Positions 23,380 to 32,022 of a stretch of 32,022 nucleotides of DNA are shown here, piece by piece. The notes beneath the pieces were generated by a model, which saw nothing but the letters and a program-made list of their open reading frames with translations, was not told the origin of the DNA and ran no database searches. Position numbers and translations under genes: made by a program. The stretch spans positions 1-32,022 of the forward strand of contig CAIKZY010000165.1 of the NCBI GenBank assembly GCA_903832025.1, in the 5' to 3' direction. This stretch comes from an uncultured Actinomycetes bacterium. Its GTDB lineage: Bacteria; Actinomycetota; Actinomycetes; S36-B12. Position 1 is the first letter of the stretch. The number at the start of each line of letters is the position of its first letter.

Positions 23380-24960
23380 ATGCTTGACGCTGCCATCACT
23401 GAACAACTCAAGACGCACTTGCAGAAGATCACTGCGCCGATCACCTTGCGTGCCACCCTTGACGGCGGGGACAAGTCGGCTGAGCTGCGCGAACTGCTCG
23501 AAGAAGTCGGTGCCTTGTCCGAGCAGATCACGGTGGACCTGACCGGGCAGGCCTCGCGCTGCCCGTCGTTTGACATTGTTCGCGACGGAACCGATGTGCA
23601 TGTGTGCTTTGCCGGTATCCCGATGGGACATGAGTTCACCTCATTCGTCCTGGCGCTCCTGCAAGTCGGCGGCCATCCGTCCACTGCATCAGAGCAGGTG
23701 TTGCAGCAAGTTCGCGACCTCACCGGCGAATTCCGATTCGAGACGTACTTCTCCCTGAGCTGCCAGAACTGCCCCGACGTCGTTCAGGCGCTGAACCTCA
23801 TGGCCATCGTGAATCCGCGCGTCAGCCACGTGGCCATCGATGGGGCGCTATTCCAGGACGAGGTCGAGCGTCGGCAGGTGCTGGCTGTTCCCACGGTCTA
23901 CCTGAATGGGGAAGTCTTCGGCTCCGGGCGCATGTCCCTGGAAGAGATCGTGAACAAGATCGACACCGCAGGCGCTGCGCGACAGGCCCAGGCGCTGGCC
24001 CAGAAGGAGCCATTCGAGGTGCTGGTCGTAGGCGGGGGACCGGCCGGCGCCGCTGCAGCGATCTATGCCGCGCGCAAGGGCATTCGAACCGGAGTGGTCG
24101 CCGAGCGCTTTGGCGGGCAGGTCCTGGACACCATGGGCATCGAGAACTTCATCTCGGTGCAGCACACCGAGGGTCCGCAGATGGCAGTTGCGCTGGAGCA
24201 GCATGTCCTGGAATACGACGTGGACATCATGAACACCCAAACTGCAGCGGCGCTTCTCCCGGCTGATGCAGCGGGCCTGGTCGGCGTGCAGCTGGCCAGC
24301 GGGGCGACGCTGCGAGCCCGTTCAGTCGTGCTGTCAACCGGTGCACGCTGGCGCTCAATGAATGTGCCCGGTGAGCAGGAATACCGCAACAAGGGCGTCA
24401 CCTACTGTCCCCATTGCGACGGACCGCTGTTCAAGGGCAAGTCGGTCGCGGTCATCGGCGGCGGAAACTCCGGCATCGAAGCCGCCATTGACCTCGCTGG
24501 CGTCGTCGCGCACGTCAGCGTCATCGAATTCGACACCATGCTGCGGGCCGATGAAGTGCTGCAGCGCAAACTGGCATCCCTGCCGAATGTCGATGTCACG
24601 CTCAACGCACGAACGACCAGCGTTGAAGGCGATGGATCCAAGGTCACCGGCCTGGTCTACGAAGACCGTGCCACCGGCCAGGAGCACCGCAGGGAACTGG
24701 ACGGCATCTTTGTCCAAATCGGCCTGCTGCCCAACACCGAATGGCTCAACGGAGCCGTTGACCTGTCCGCGCGTGGGGAGATCGAGATCGACGCGGCCGG
24801 GCGCACGTCCATGCCCGCGGTGTTTGCTGCCGGCGACTGCACAACGGTGCCCTACAAGCAGATCGTGATCGCAATGGGTGCCGGCGCCACGGCCGCATTG
24901 AGCGCCTTCGACCATCTCATTCGTTCCTCAGCCCCAGCCGCTGCCTCCTCGGCAGCCTGA
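23380..24960 (+). CDS. ahpF: alkyl hydroperoxide reductase subunit F
   Basis: A 526-residue flavoprotein disulfide reductase with the full AhpF layout. Residues 1-200 form the tandem thioredoxin-fold domain, with redox CQNC at 128-131. The thioredoxin-reductase-like part follows: FAD motif GGGPAG at 218-223, the active-site CPHC at 343-346, the NADH motif GGGNSG near 361, and the C-terminal FAD motif [19 protein letters not shown]. It passes electrons from NADH to AhpC. The AhpC/AhpF pairing differs from the AhpC/AhpD arrangement familiar from mycobacteria. The Ala/Ser-rich tail is dispensable-looking. Confidence 0.95.
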   Translation: MLDAAITEQLKTHLQKITAPITLRATLDGGDKSAELRELLEEVGALSEQITVDLTGQASRCPSFDIVRDGTDVHVCFAGIPMGHEFTSFVLALLQVGGHPSTASEQVLQQVRDLTGEFRFETYFSLSCQNCPDVVQALNLMAIVNPRVSHVAIDGALFQDEVERRQVLAVPTVYLNGEVFGSGRMSLEEIVNKIDTAGAARQAQALAQKEPFEVLVVGGGPAGAAAAIYAARKGIRTGVVAERFGGQVLDTMGIENFISVQHTEGPQMAVALEQHVLEYDVDIMNTQTAAALLPADAAGLVGVQLASGATLRARSVVLSTGARWRSMNVPGEQEYRNKGVTYCPHCDGPLFKGKSVAVIGGGNSGIEAAIDLAGVVAHVSVIEFDTMLRADEVLQRKLASLPNVDVTLNARTTSVEGDGSKVTGLVYEDRATGQEHRRELDGIFVQIGLLPNTEWLNGAVDLSARGEIEIDAAGRTSMPAVFAAGDCTTVPYKQIVIAMGAGATAALSAFDHLIRSSAPAAASSAA

Positions 24961-24972
24961 CCCGCGATTGGC

Positions 24973-25962
24973 GTGACCGTGATGCAGCAGCGAACGCTTG
25001 GATCCCTGACGGTGTCAGATCAGGGGCTGGGATGCATGGGAATGAGCGCAGCCTATGGGCAGCCGGACTCCCATGCCGGCATGCGCACGATTCAAGCCGC
25101 CCTGGGCCTGGGCATCACGTTCTTTGACACTGCGGATGTGTACGGCGGTCACTCCGCCAACGAGCGACTTGTGGGGCAGGCCCTTGCCGCGGTTCGCGAT
25201 CAGGTGGTCATCGCGACCAAATTCGGTATCGAGATCAACGACGCGGGCCAGAAGGTCGGTATCAACGGCACCCCGGAATACGTGCGGGCCTGCTGTGATC
25301 GATCCCTGACGGCGCTCGGAACCGACTACATCGACCTGTACTACCAGCATCGAGTCGATCCGGATGTGCCGATCGAGGAGACGTGGGGAGCCCTGGCCGA
25401 GCTGGTTACCGAGGGCAAGGTCCGTGCGCTGGGCATCAGTGAAGCGGCTCCGGAGACCATTCGCCGTGCTCACGCAGTGCACCCCATCAGCGCAGTGCAA
25501 AGCGAATGGTCCTTGTGGACGCGCGATGTCGAGCGCAATGGCGTGCTGCAGGCCACCCGTGAATTGGGCATTGGGTTCGTGCCATTTTCCCCACTCGGGC
25601 GCGGTTTCTTCGCGGGAAGCATCACCTCCCGAGAGCAGCTCCAAGATGGGGACATGCGGCGCAGCAACCCCAGGTTTGCCGAGGAGCATTTGCAGACCAA
25701 TCTGCAGCTCGTGCGCCAGATCGCGGCCATCGCGGCCGAGCTGGGAATCAGCACGACGCAACTGGCGTTGGCCTGGCTCCTGGCCCAAGGCGATGATGTG
25801 GTGCCCATCCCGGGAACCAAGCGCGTGGAATATCTCATTGACAATGCGGGTGCCAGTGATGTGCGGCTCAGCGCCGACGTGCTCGAGGCGATCGATCGCG
25901 CCACGGCTCCGGAAGCGGTGGCCGGTGACCGCTATTACGACATGAGTGAGGTCTATCGATAG
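24973..25962 (+). CDS. aldo/keto reductase (AKR13-like)
   Basis: A 329-residue NADPH-dependent TIM-barrel oxidoreductase. It starts with [24 protein letters not shown] and carries the catalytic tetrad pieces [15 protein letters not shown] (Asp, Tyr), VVIATKFG (Lys) and [10 protein letters not shown] (His). The cofactor-loop pattern [15 protein letters not shown] is present. Starts at GTG 24973 or ATG 24982 are both possible; neither has a strong ribosome site. It follows ahpF by 12 bases and may belong to the peroxide-stress transcript, reducing carbonyls from lipid peroxidation; that link is inference. Confidence 0.9.
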   Translation: MTVMQQRTLGSLTVSDQGLGCMGMSAAYGQPDSHAGMRTIQAALGLGITFFDTADVYGGHSANERLVGQALAAVRDQVVIATKFGIEINDAGQKVGINGTPEYVRACCDRSLTALGTDYIDLYYQHRVDPDVPIEETWGALAELVTEGKVRALGISEAAPETIRRAHAVHPISAVQSEWSLWTRDVERNGVLQATRELGIGFVPFSPLGRGFFAGSITSREQLQDGDMRRSNPRFAEEHLQTNLQLVRQIAAIAAELGISTTQLALAWLLAQGDDVVPIPGTKRVEYLIDNAGASDVRLSADVLEAIDRATAPEAVAGDRYYDMSEVYR

Positions 25963-26057
25963 CCGTCCGTCGCCGACGAGGTTGTCCGCGTAGGAGGGGC
26001 TGGCGATTTTGCCTGCCGTACGGGTGGGCGTGGTTGGGGTTTCGTACGCATTGATGA

Positions 26058-28451
26058 ATGCGTAGCGTGCTGATCCCTGTGACTGCCCTGGCCCTCATTG
26101 GAGCAGGAGCGTTTGCCCTGCCCGCCATATCGTCGGCGGCCAATGCCAGCGGTGGTGTCTATGACACCTGGACTACTTCCGGCAACGGGGGCGATGTGTC
26201 CTTTGCTGGATCAGAGCTGGCGGCCATGACCTTCACCGCCAAGGACTCCACCGAACAGGTCGCGAAGTCAGCCACCATGGGTGCCGGCACACCGTTCGGC
26301 GAGCGCTTTGGCTCATCAAGCGGTCACGCGTACCTACTGTCGGGACTGGCCAGCGGCCATTCCGAGGGCACAGTCACCTTTGAACTGTCCAAGGCGCCGA
26401 CGGCCGGAACGTGGGGATTTGCCCTGGGCGATGTGGATGCTGAGGACGTCACGATCACCGCCACATCACAGTCCGGAGCTGCCATCAATACCGACTCCTG
26501 GTTCAAGGGGGCCTTCAACAGCATTACCGGCGATACCGATCAACCGACCTGGGATGCGGCGACGCAGACGCTCAAGGGCTCCGGAAAGGACACCAACGGA
26601 GCAAGCGCCTGGTTCGAGCCCAATGGCGCGATCAAGACCATCACCTTGACCGAGAAGAAGGTCACCGGTTTTCCGTCGTACCAAATCTGGATCGCCGCCG
26701 ATGCGGTCGGATCGGCAGTGGTGGACGGCAAGGTCAGCATCTGTCATCGAACCTCGAGCAAGACCAACCCGTACAACCTCATCTCCGTGTCCACTGCATC
26801 AATCACCGGAAGCAATGGACATGACTCACACACCGGCGGGATATACCCCGCGGCCGGCTGGGGCGACATCATTCCGCCGTTTAATACATACCCGGGATTG
26901 AATTGGCCCGCGGGACAGGCGATTTGGGAAGCAGGCTGCACCATCACCGCTGCATCGGCTGCGCCTCAGTCCATGCCGGTGGTTCACCCTGAAGTCACCA
27001 GCTCCACCGGAACGCCATCTGCCACCGCTTCGGTTCATGCTTATGCCTCCAGCTCTGGCGCAGTGGCGTCATCGACGGCCTCGGTCGAAGCCGCCTCGAA
27101 CACCGGTTCGCCGTTGTCGAGCCCCAGCGCAACTGCTTCACAGCTCGATCGACCTACCCCGGCAACCATCGCAGGTCAGGCGACAGATGCCTCGTGCGAG
27201 AACACCACGACATATCTGGTCAACGGCGATTTCGAGGAGCCGGTCCTGCCGGCCAAGTCCTACCGGCAAATCAATGAGTCCCTGGTTCCGGGCTGGAGCA
27301 CGACCGCGACCGACAAAAAGATCGAAATCTGGTCCACTGGCTACAACGGCGTGAATGCGCCGGATGGCAATCAATTTGCCGAACTCAATGCCACTCAGGA
27401 CTCCGAGTTGTACCAAACCGTGGACACCGTTCCCGGTCAGGAATTGGTCTGGACCCTGTATCACCGGGCTCGTGGCGCCGGCGCATCCGGAGACACTATG
27501 TCCGTCAACATCGGTCCGGACGCACATGCGCCGAATTCCACGACAACCTTCACCGATGCCCTGAGCGCTGGTTGGGTGCTGCACACGGGCACCTACGTCG
27601 TGCCTGCCGGTCAAACCGCGACCCGGTTCGGCTTCGCATCCGGGGCGACGGCTTCGGGAAACAAGAGCATCGGCAACTTCCTGGATCACGTGTATTTCAC
27701 GACCAAGCACTGCCTGGCACCTGAGGCCACGCAGCCGCCCGCCAATCCAGAGCCATCGGTGAGCCCCAGCGCCTCGGGTACCGCGACTGCGAGCCCAAGC
27801 GCAAGCGCCTCGGGTACCGCGACTGCGAGCCCAAGCGCAAGTTCAGGTGCCAGCACAAGTGCCAGTGCCACCGAACCGACTCCCTCAGTCACCGTGACAC
27901 CCAAGCCATCCGCCAGCGAGACCGGCACCCCTGGCCAGACCTCAGAGTTATCGATCCCGAAGACACCGCAAATCCCCACTGAGGCAAAGCCCACGGATGT
28001 GCTGCCTCCTGCCCATGGACAGGCGGAGCTCGTGGACGGCAAGGTGAATTACACCCCAGATCCTGGATTCACCGGCACCGACCATGTTGTCGTGATCGTG
28101 ACTGACCCGACCGGCAAGTCGTCGGAGGTGGTCATCCCGGTGTCCGTGGGGAAGGAACAAGTCGCGGTGAACCTGCACTTGCCTTCGCAGGTCACTGCCG
28201 GGACGACCACGCTGATTGCTCAGCCGGTGTTGACCAACGCGGGTCAGCACGCTGCCGTTCAGGTGGATTGCGGACCCCTGCTTCGTACCAAGAGCGCCGG
28301 CGATGTCTCCTACTGCGTTGTTCACCACGTCGGCGGGAAGTGGTCGGTGACCGCACAATCCGGCATTGGTGTCCGCGTGATGCTGACCGCACCTGCCAAG
28401 GGCTCGTACTTGGCCTACCACCAGGAGCAGTTCTTCCGCGTTCAGCCGTAG
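26058..28451 (+). CDS. large modular secreted protein
   Basis: A 797-residue exported protein with a signal peptide (LIPVTALALIGAGAFALP, cleavage near 27-30). Domains in order are an uncharacterised beta-rich module (about 35-220) and a small Cys-bounded module, ICHRTSSKTNPYNL to YPGLNWPAGQAIWEAGC (228-294), seen in other actinobacterial surface proteins. A Ser/Thr/Ala linker (295-380) precedes a carbohydrate-binding-like jelly-roll (386-552; LVNGDFEEP, PGWSTT, NQFAELNAT). A low-complexity Ser/Ala/Thr/Pro linker (560-640) holds a 36-bp DNA repeat. An Ig/cadherin-like module follows (about 645-698; NYTPDPGFTGTDHVVV). No LPxTG motif or C-terminal membrane helix is present, so it is probably released or loosely bound. 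Function unknown; adhesion or glycan binding is a guess. Confidence 0.8.
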   Translation: MRSVLIPVTALALIGAGAFALPAISSAANASGGVYDTWTTSGNGGDVSFAGSELAAMTFTAKDSTEQVAKSATMGAGTPFGERFGSSSGHAYLLSGLASGHSEGTVTFELSKAPTAGTWGFALGDVDAEDVTITATSQSGAAINTDSWFKGAFNSITGDTDQPTWDAATQTLKGSGKDTNGASAWFEPNGAIKTITLTEKKVTGFPSYQIWIAADAVGSAVVDGKVSICHRTSSKTNPYNLISVSTASITGSNGHDSHTGGIYPAAGWGDIIPPFNTYPGLNWPAGQAIWEAGCTITAASAAPQSMPVVHPEVTSSTGTPSATASVHAYASSSGAVASSTASVEAASNTGSPLSSPSATASQLDRPTPATIAGQATDASCENTTTYLVNGDFEEPVLPAKSYRQINESLVPGWSTTATDKKIEIWSTGYNGVNAPDGNQFAELNATQDSELYQTVDTVPGQELVWTLYHRARGAGASGDTMSVNIGPDAHAPNSTTTFTDALSAGWVLHTGTYVVPAGQTATRFGFASGATASGNKSIGNFLDHVYFTTKHCLAPEATQPPANPEPSVSPSASGTATASPSASASGTATASPSASSGASTSASATEPTPSVTVTPKPSASETGTPGQTSELSIPKTPQIPTEAKPTDVLPPAHGQAELVDGKVNYTPDPGFTGTDHVVVIVTDPTGKSSEVVIPVSVGKEQVAVNLHLPSQVTAGTTTLIAQPVLTNAGQHAAVQVDCGPLLRTKSAGDVSYCVVHHVGGKWSVTAQSGIGVRVMLTAPAKGSYLAYHQEQFFRVQP
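27768..27839 (+). repeat. two perfect 36-bp tandem repeats in the linker of the secreted protein
   Basis: Copies at 27768-27803 and 27804-27839 are identical and in frame, each encoding 12 residues (SASGTATASPSA). Such repeats change number by slippage and vary linker length without frameshift. Confidence 0.9.
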
Positions 28452-28460
28452 AGGCAATCC

Positions 28461-28844
28461 TTATGCGCTGATCGCATCGAGTTGGGCTACGTATGCGGCA
28501 AGGCTCGCCGGCGTCAGGACATCGGTTGCCGCTTCGGCCAGAGTCTGACGGGCGCGTGCGGCAAGGCGTCGTGCCCCAACGGTGTTTGCGCGACCCTGAT
28601 GGCACAGTGCTGCCCCAGCCTGCGCTAATCCCTGCCACAGGAGTCGTTGCTCGACGGGGCAGGTGCGCCACATGTGCTCGAAGATTTCGTGGGCGTAGAA
28701 GGGGTAGCCATCGGCAGCCCACCGTGCGGCCAGGTCCAATGCGTCCTGCGGCACCATGACAGGCGCAAGAGCCAGTTCAGCGACGGCGCTGGCATCGCCG
28801 GCATCCACCCATCGACCGAAGCGATCGCGTGCGCGCAGTGCCAT
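28461..28844 (-). CDS. DUF309 family protein
   Basis: A 127-residue helical protein. The family core is evident: DGYPFYAHEIFEHMWRTCPVEQRLLWQGLAQAGAALCHQGRANTVGARRLAARA, with the conserved H-E-x-x-E and L-W-Q-G-L segments. The biochemical function of DUF309 is unknown. The ATG at 28844 lacks a clear ribosome site. It follows the inositol-phosphatase-like gene by 44 bases and is probably cotranscribed. It ends 9 bases from the convergent secreted-protein gene. Confidence 0.87.
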   Translation of the reverse strand: MALRARDRFGRWVDAGDASAVAELALAPVMVPQDALDLAARWAADGYPFYAHEIFEHMWRTCPVEQRLLWQGLAQAGAALCHQGRANTVGARRLAARARQTLAEAATDVLTPASLAAYVAQLDAISA

Positions 28845-28888
28845 GTCAGCAGGATGTCACGGACGCATGATGTCAGGGCCGATCGATG

Positions 28889-29677
28889 TCACGGAAGCAG
28901 GTCGCGAATGGTCGGGTAGATCGCCGGACTGGCCGCAAAGACAGCCCCGCCGGTCACCAGGCCATGCTCGGCGAGGAAGTCATTGGTGATGCCGCCGGCC
29001 TCGCGAATGATCACCAGTGCCGCCAGACAATCCCAGGAGTTGATGTATGGCTCGATGTAGCCGATCAGCTGGCCGCACGCCACGTAACACAAGCTCAGGG
29101 CCCCGGATCCGTTGCGGTGGTACATGCCCCCCTGCCGGGCCATTTCGCCCATCACGTGCACCAGCTGCTCGATGGTGGTGTTGCGTGAGTAGCCCACGGA
29201 GACCACGCCTTCGGTAAGACTTGTCGCGGCCCGTACCGCAATGCGCCGGCCATTGCAGGTTGCGCCGTGGCCGAGTCTGGCGGCGAACAGTTCATTGGTG
29301 ACCGGGGCGTACACCACGCCGATGAGCATCTGGTCGCCAAGGGCAAACGCGATCGACACGCACCAGGTCGCCATGCCCATCAAGAATGGTTGCGTGCCGT
29401 CAATCGGGTCCACGACCCACACCCCGGTGTGCGAGTCGACTTCCTGTCCGCCGGTTTCCTCGCCGACGAACGCATCACCGGGGAAGCGATCTGCCAGCGC
29501 CTGGCGAATGACCAGTTCGGTGTCGTAGTCGGCTTGGGAGACGAAATCCTGTGGTCCTTTGCTGGACACCTTCAGGGTGTGCGGCTGCTGGAAATACTCC
29601 AGCGCAACCTGCCCGGCTCGCTGCGCGAGATCGACGGCAAAAGCCAGCCGGGCTGCCAATTGCGCATCATCAAGCAC
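28889..29677 (-). CDS. inositol monophosphatase family protein
   Basis: A 262-residue Mg2+-dependent phosphatase of the IMPase/FBPase/HisN-like superfamily. Metal-site motifs are intact: DFVSQADYDTE near 44-53, GEE at 72-74, DPIDGT at 90-95, and SWDCLAALVIIREAGG with Asp216. The residues after DPIDGT are QP where most members have xN. Possible substrates include inositol phosphate, histidinol phosphate, fructose bisphosphate or 3'-phosphoadenosine nucleotides; the sequence alone does not separate them. The GTG start at 29677 is assigned from homology to the N-terminal helix; the ribosome site is weak. Confidence 0.9.
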   Translation of the reverse strand: MLDDAQLAARLAFAVDLAQRAGQVALEYFQQPHTLKVSSKGPQDFVSQADYDTELVIRQALADRFPGDAFVGEETGGQEVDSHTGVWVVDPIDGTQPFLMGMATWCVSIAFALGDQMLIGVVYAPVTNELFAARLGHGATCNGRRIAVRAATSLTEGVVSVGYSRNTTIEQLVHVMGEMARQGGMYHRNGSGALSLCYVACGQLIGYIEPYINSWDCLAALVIIREAGGITNDFLAEHGLVTGGAVFAASPAIYPTIRDLLP

Positions 29678-29767
29678 TGCCTCAGCGTAGGGCAGGTCAA
29701 TGGTGGAACAAATCGGCTCGCACCAGGGCCAGCCTCAGGGCCTGCTCAGTGGGACCAGGGAACAATC

Positions 29768-30763
29768 GTGCCAATGCACCCTCGCCTTCGACTTTCCCTG
29801 CTCACCGCAGCGGTGGCAGTGGTGTCGCTGGTAGCCGGATGCACCGCCGCAGGGCCGACTGCAACCGCGAAACCGCCGGCCACTCGCAGCGCGCAGCCAG
29901 CCCCCACGCCGACCGGGCCGCCGGTGGCGTTCACCTGGACAGCCGTGAACCGCCAGGTGGCAGGTGGATTCCCGTTGCAGATCGCCCACGCCGATGCCGG
30001 CAAGATCGTGATGCTCTGGATGAACGCCGCCGAGTTGAACTTCCGATTCATCCCGGGTACGAAATATCCCGAGTTCAGTCCGGTTCGCAGCGTGGACGTG
30101 CATCCCTCCTCGTGGGTTCCCACGATGCTGGCGGCTTTCAACGGTGGATTCAAGATGTCCGATCATGCCGGCGGATACGCCTACAACGGCAAGGTCATCA
30201 CTGCCTTGAAGAACGGCTACGCAAGCTTGATCAACGGCCGCGATGGGTCCGTGCAGGTGAAGGTGTGGCAGCAGGGGATGCCGGTGACCCCGACCCTGGC
30301 CATCCGGCAGAACCTGAAACCGCTGATCGCCAACGGCGTGCTGCACGCCTCGGCAGCCGATGCACCCAATCGCTGGGGCAAGTCGCTCCGCAATGCACAG
30401 CACGCCGATCGAACTGCACTTGGCGAGCTACCCAACGGCAATCTGATCTTCATCACCGGCAATCACGTCACTGCCTACGATCTGGGACTGGAGTTACAGC
30501 ACGCGGGAGCGGTGACCGCCATGATCTTGGACATGAATCACACCTGGCCGACCGGGTATGTCTACGACGCACCGGTCGGACGTCATGATCCGGTCGGGCA
30601 CAAGATTCTGGCCGAGACCTACTATCCGCCGTCGCTGTACTACACGCGGTACAAGAAGGACTTCATCGTCGTCAGCGCACGTGCCAGTAGCACCACGGCG
30701 CTTTCGGCACCCAATGCGCCGGCTCCGTCGGCGGTGACGTCCTCAGGCTCCAATGTCGGATAG
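29768..30763 (+). CDS. lipoprotein with phosphodiester glycosidase (NAGPA-like) domain
   Basis: A 331-residue exported lipoprotein. The GTG at 29768 has AGGGA about six bases upstream; ATG at 29774 is an alternative. A signal peptide ends in the lipobox LVAGC, so the mature protein would be anchored by its acylated Cys. A Thr/Ala/Pro linker leads to the catalytic-like domain: LAAFNGGFKM, YNGKVITALKNGYASLIN, RTALGELPNGNLIFITG and AMILDMNHTWPTGYVY. This pattern matches the phosphodiester glycosidase family named for the mammalian uncovering enzyme (NAGPA). Bacterial members are mostly uncharacterised and may act on wall or teichoic glycans. Its 3' end overlaps the convergent aldo/keto reductase gene by 21 bases. 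Confidence 0.85.
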   Translation: MPMHPRLRLSLLTAAVAVVSLVAGCTAAGPTATAKPPATRSAQPAPTPTGPPVAFTWTAVNRQVAGGFPLQIAHADAGKIVMLWMNAAELNFRFIPGTKYPEFSPVRSVDVHPSSWVPTMLAAFNGGFKMSDHAGGYAYNGKVITALKNGYASLINGRDGSVQVKVWQQGMPVTPTLAIRQNLKPLIANGVLHASAADAPNRWGKSLRNAQHADRTALGELPNGNLIFITGNHVTAYDLGLELQHAGAVTAMILDMNHTWPTGYVYDAPVGRHDPVGHKILAETYYPPSLYYTRYKKDFIVVSARASSTTALSAPNAPAPSAVTSSGSNVG

Positions 30764-31627
30764 ATCCGCCAGAGCCTGATCATCGAGCTGCACATCGGCC
30801 GCACCGCAGTTGTCCCGAAGGTGCTCCAAGGATCCGGTGCCGGGAATCGGCAGGATGACCGGCGACCGCTGCAGCAGCCAGGCCAGTGCAACCTGACTGG
30901 GACTGACTGACAGCCGAGCCGCCGTGCGCGCCACCGGTCCGTCGGCCTGCAGCAACTGCCGGTTGCCGAGCGGGAACCACGGAATGAATCCCATGGCGTT
31001 GTCGTGGCAGTAGTCGACCAGCGCTTCACTGGACCGAACCGCGACGTTGTACATGTTCTGCACCGACACCACATCGAAGTACGTGCGAGCGATCTCCACG
31101 TCTGCCACGGAGACCTCCGACAGGCCAACATGGCGGATGAGGCCCTCGGCTTGCATAGCCGCGATCTCCCCGAACTGCTCTTCCACCGGTGTTCGGGGAT
31201 CGATTCGGTGCAACTGCCACAGGTCGATGCGGTCCACGCCCAGGCGCCGCAGCGACATCTGCACGCATTGGCGCAGGTATGGCGCCCTGCCGACAGCATC
31301 CCAGGCATCAGGCCCCTGCCGGGTCAGACCGCCCTTGGTCGCCACCAGGATGCCGTCATAGGGATGCAGCGCCTGCTTGATCAGATCCTCGCTAATGAAC
31401 GGTCCGTAGGAATCTGCCGTGTCGATCAGGTTGACCCCGAGCTCGGCGGCACCGCGCAGCACGGCGATGGCCTGGGCAGGATCGGCCGGATCGCCCCAGA
31501 TGCCCGGACCGACGATGCGCATCGCGCCAAAGCCAAGTCGGACGACTGTGACGGGGTCAGCCGAGTTTGCTCCGAGGGTGAATGTGCCAGCAGCTGCAAC
31601 AGAACTCATGGCGACATCTAAGCCCAT
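30743..31627 (-). CDS. aldo/keto reductase
   Basis: A 294-residue NADPH-dependent aldo/keto reductase, distinct from the one at 24973. The ATG at 31627 is chosen for AGGA eight bases upstream; ATG at 31609 is an alternative. Visible elements are VVRLGFGAMRIVG, NLIDTADSYGPFISEDLI (Asp, Tyr), ILVATKGG (Lys), DLWQLHRIDP (His), and the cofactor loop ILPIPGTGSLEHLRDN. It probably reduces an aldehyde or ketone. It is separated from the upstream mmsA-like gene by a strong hairpin, so it is likely transcribed separately. The 3' end overlaps the lipoprotein gene. Confidence 0.9.
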   Translation of the reverse strand: MGLDVAMSSVAAAGTFTLGANSADPVTVVRLGFGAMRIVGPGIWGDPADPAQAIAVLRGAAELGVNLIDTADSYGPFISEDLIKQALHPYDGILVATKGGLTRQGPDAWDAVGRAPYLRQCVQMSLRRLGVDRIDLWQLHRIDPRTPVEEQFGEIAAMQAEGLIRHVGLSEVSVADVEIARTYFDVVSVQNMYNVAVRSSEALVDYCHDNAMGFIPWFPLGNRQLLQADGPVARTAARLSVSPSQVALAWLLQRSPVILPIPGTGSLEHLRDNCGAADVQLDDQALADLSDIGA

Positions 31628-31690
31628 GGCCGGTTTCCTGCTTCGGGCACCGACGGCACTGCAGCGCCGGTAGCGGACCACCGCACACTG

Positions 31691-31723
31691 CGATCGCCCG
31701 ACAGCACTGCTGTCGGGCGATCG
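31691..31723. terminator. perfect 15-bp-stem hairpin
   Basis: CGATCGCCCGACAGC and GCTGTCGGGCGATCG are perfect complements with a three-base loop. It lies 34-66 bases after the stop of the aldehyde dehydrogenase gene (minus strand) and just upstream of the aldo/keto reductase start. No T-run follows on either strand, so it is probably a Rho-independent-like GC hairpin terminator as often found in actinobacteria. Confidence 0.7.
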
Positions 31724-31757
31724 TGGTGAGCCACTTCGTGGCCGTGCGGGTGTGCTG

Positions 31758-32022
31758 TCAGCGCGTGCGAGGAAAACCTAGGTCAACGCTGGAGGTCGAT
31801 GGGTCGGGCCAACGAGAGGTGACCGTCTTGGTCCGCGTGTAGAACTCAATGCCTGCGGGCCCGTACATATTGCTGTCACCGAACAGCGAGGACTTCCAGC
31901 CACCGAAGCTGTAGTAGGCCACCGGTACCGGGATCGGCACGTTGATGCCAACCATCCCGACGTTGATGTCGAACTGGAATTGCCGCGCAGCCCCGCCATC
32001 ACGAGTGAAGATCGCGGTGCCG
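31758..32022 (-). CDS. mmsA: CoA-acylating methylmalonate-semialdehyde dehydrogenase, C-terminal part only
   Basis: The last 88 codons run off the right edge of the window. The sequence [49 protein letters not shown] followed by [20 protein letters not shown] is the highly conserved end of MmsA. This CoA-dependent aldehyde dehydrogenase converts methylmalonate semialdehyde to propionyl-CoA in valine or inositol breakdown. The catalytic Cys lies outside the window. A strong hairpin follows the TGA. The family is certain from this tail; the exact substrate (methylmalonate or malonate semialdehyde) is less so. Confidence 0.93.
   Translation of the reverse strand, partial: GTAIFTRDGGAARQFQFDINVGMVGINVPIPVPVAYYSFGGWKSSLFGDSNMYGPAGIEFYTRTKTVTSRWPDPSTSSVDLGFPRTR

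Noticed and set aside
27768-27839. Possible CRISPR-like repeat (36-bp units)
   Set aside because: The two copies are contiguous without spacers and in frame in a Ser/Ala-rich linker.
29267-29767. Extended N-terminus of the phosphodiester glycosidase lipoprotein
   Set aside because: It would be antisense to the inositol phosphatase gene and would bury the lipobox signal peptide; the ribosome site near 29757 supports the late start.

Overview
The window is a high-GC chromosomal segment whose gene content points to an actinobacterium. Evidence includes an F420-type LLM oxidoreductase, acyl-CoA-type catabolic genes with GTGA stop/start overlaps, an actinobacterial-style ParB-like protein, GT-C glycosyltransferases, and secreted proteins with Ala/Ser/Thr/Pro-rich linkers. 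No rRNA, tRNA, CRISPR array, transposase or integrase is visible. I cannot name a genus from sequence alone.

Region 1 (1 to about 13,950) is a catabolic cluster. A leftward operon encodes an enoyl-CoA hydratase-like protein, an SDR and an acyl-CoA dehydrogenase that runs off the left edge. Rightward genes encode an acyl-CoA ligase, an LLM oxidoreductase, a TIM-barrel amidohydrolase, a Baeyer-Villiger-type monooxygenase and a second, ACMSD-like amidohydrolase. Next come a leftward GarR/HIBADH-type dehydrogenase, a SnoaL-like protein, a leftward TetR regulator and the front part of a second acyl-CoA dehydrogenase. The set suggests CoA activation, beta-oxidation-type steps, ring-ketone oxygenation and hydrolysis of an alicyclic, terpenoid or aromatic acid; the substrate is not determinable here. 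Two genes 6.7 kb apart (at 6255 and 12964) carry near-identical 80-bp promoter/operator blocks. One has a 28-bp near-perfect palindrome right after the -10, and the other lies in the divergent tetR region, so a small regulon is likely.

The region ends abruptly inside a gene. The second acyl-CoA dehydrogenase is fused in frame, at about 13,945-13,962, to the C-terminal two thirds of a CorA-type Mg2+ channel. Each partner lacks an essential part. I read this as the edge of a rearrangement or acquired island, or an assembly chimera.

Region 2 (about 13,950 to the end) looks like ordinary chromosome. It holds an AhpD/CMD-like protein, an AEC-like permease, a frameshifted ParB-like gene, two GT-C membrane glycosyltransferases, a DUF1801 protein, a small hydrolase-like protein without its nucleophile, and a PAP2 phosphatase. 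These are followed by a secreted lysozyme-like protein behind a highly structured leader, the ahpC-ahpF peroxide defence pair with an OxyR-like site, and two aldo/keto reductases. The rest is a large modular secreted protein, an inositol-phosphatase/DUF309 pair, a lipoprotein with a phosphodiester glycosidase domain, and the C-terminus of methylmalonate-semialdehyde dehydrogenase at the right edge.
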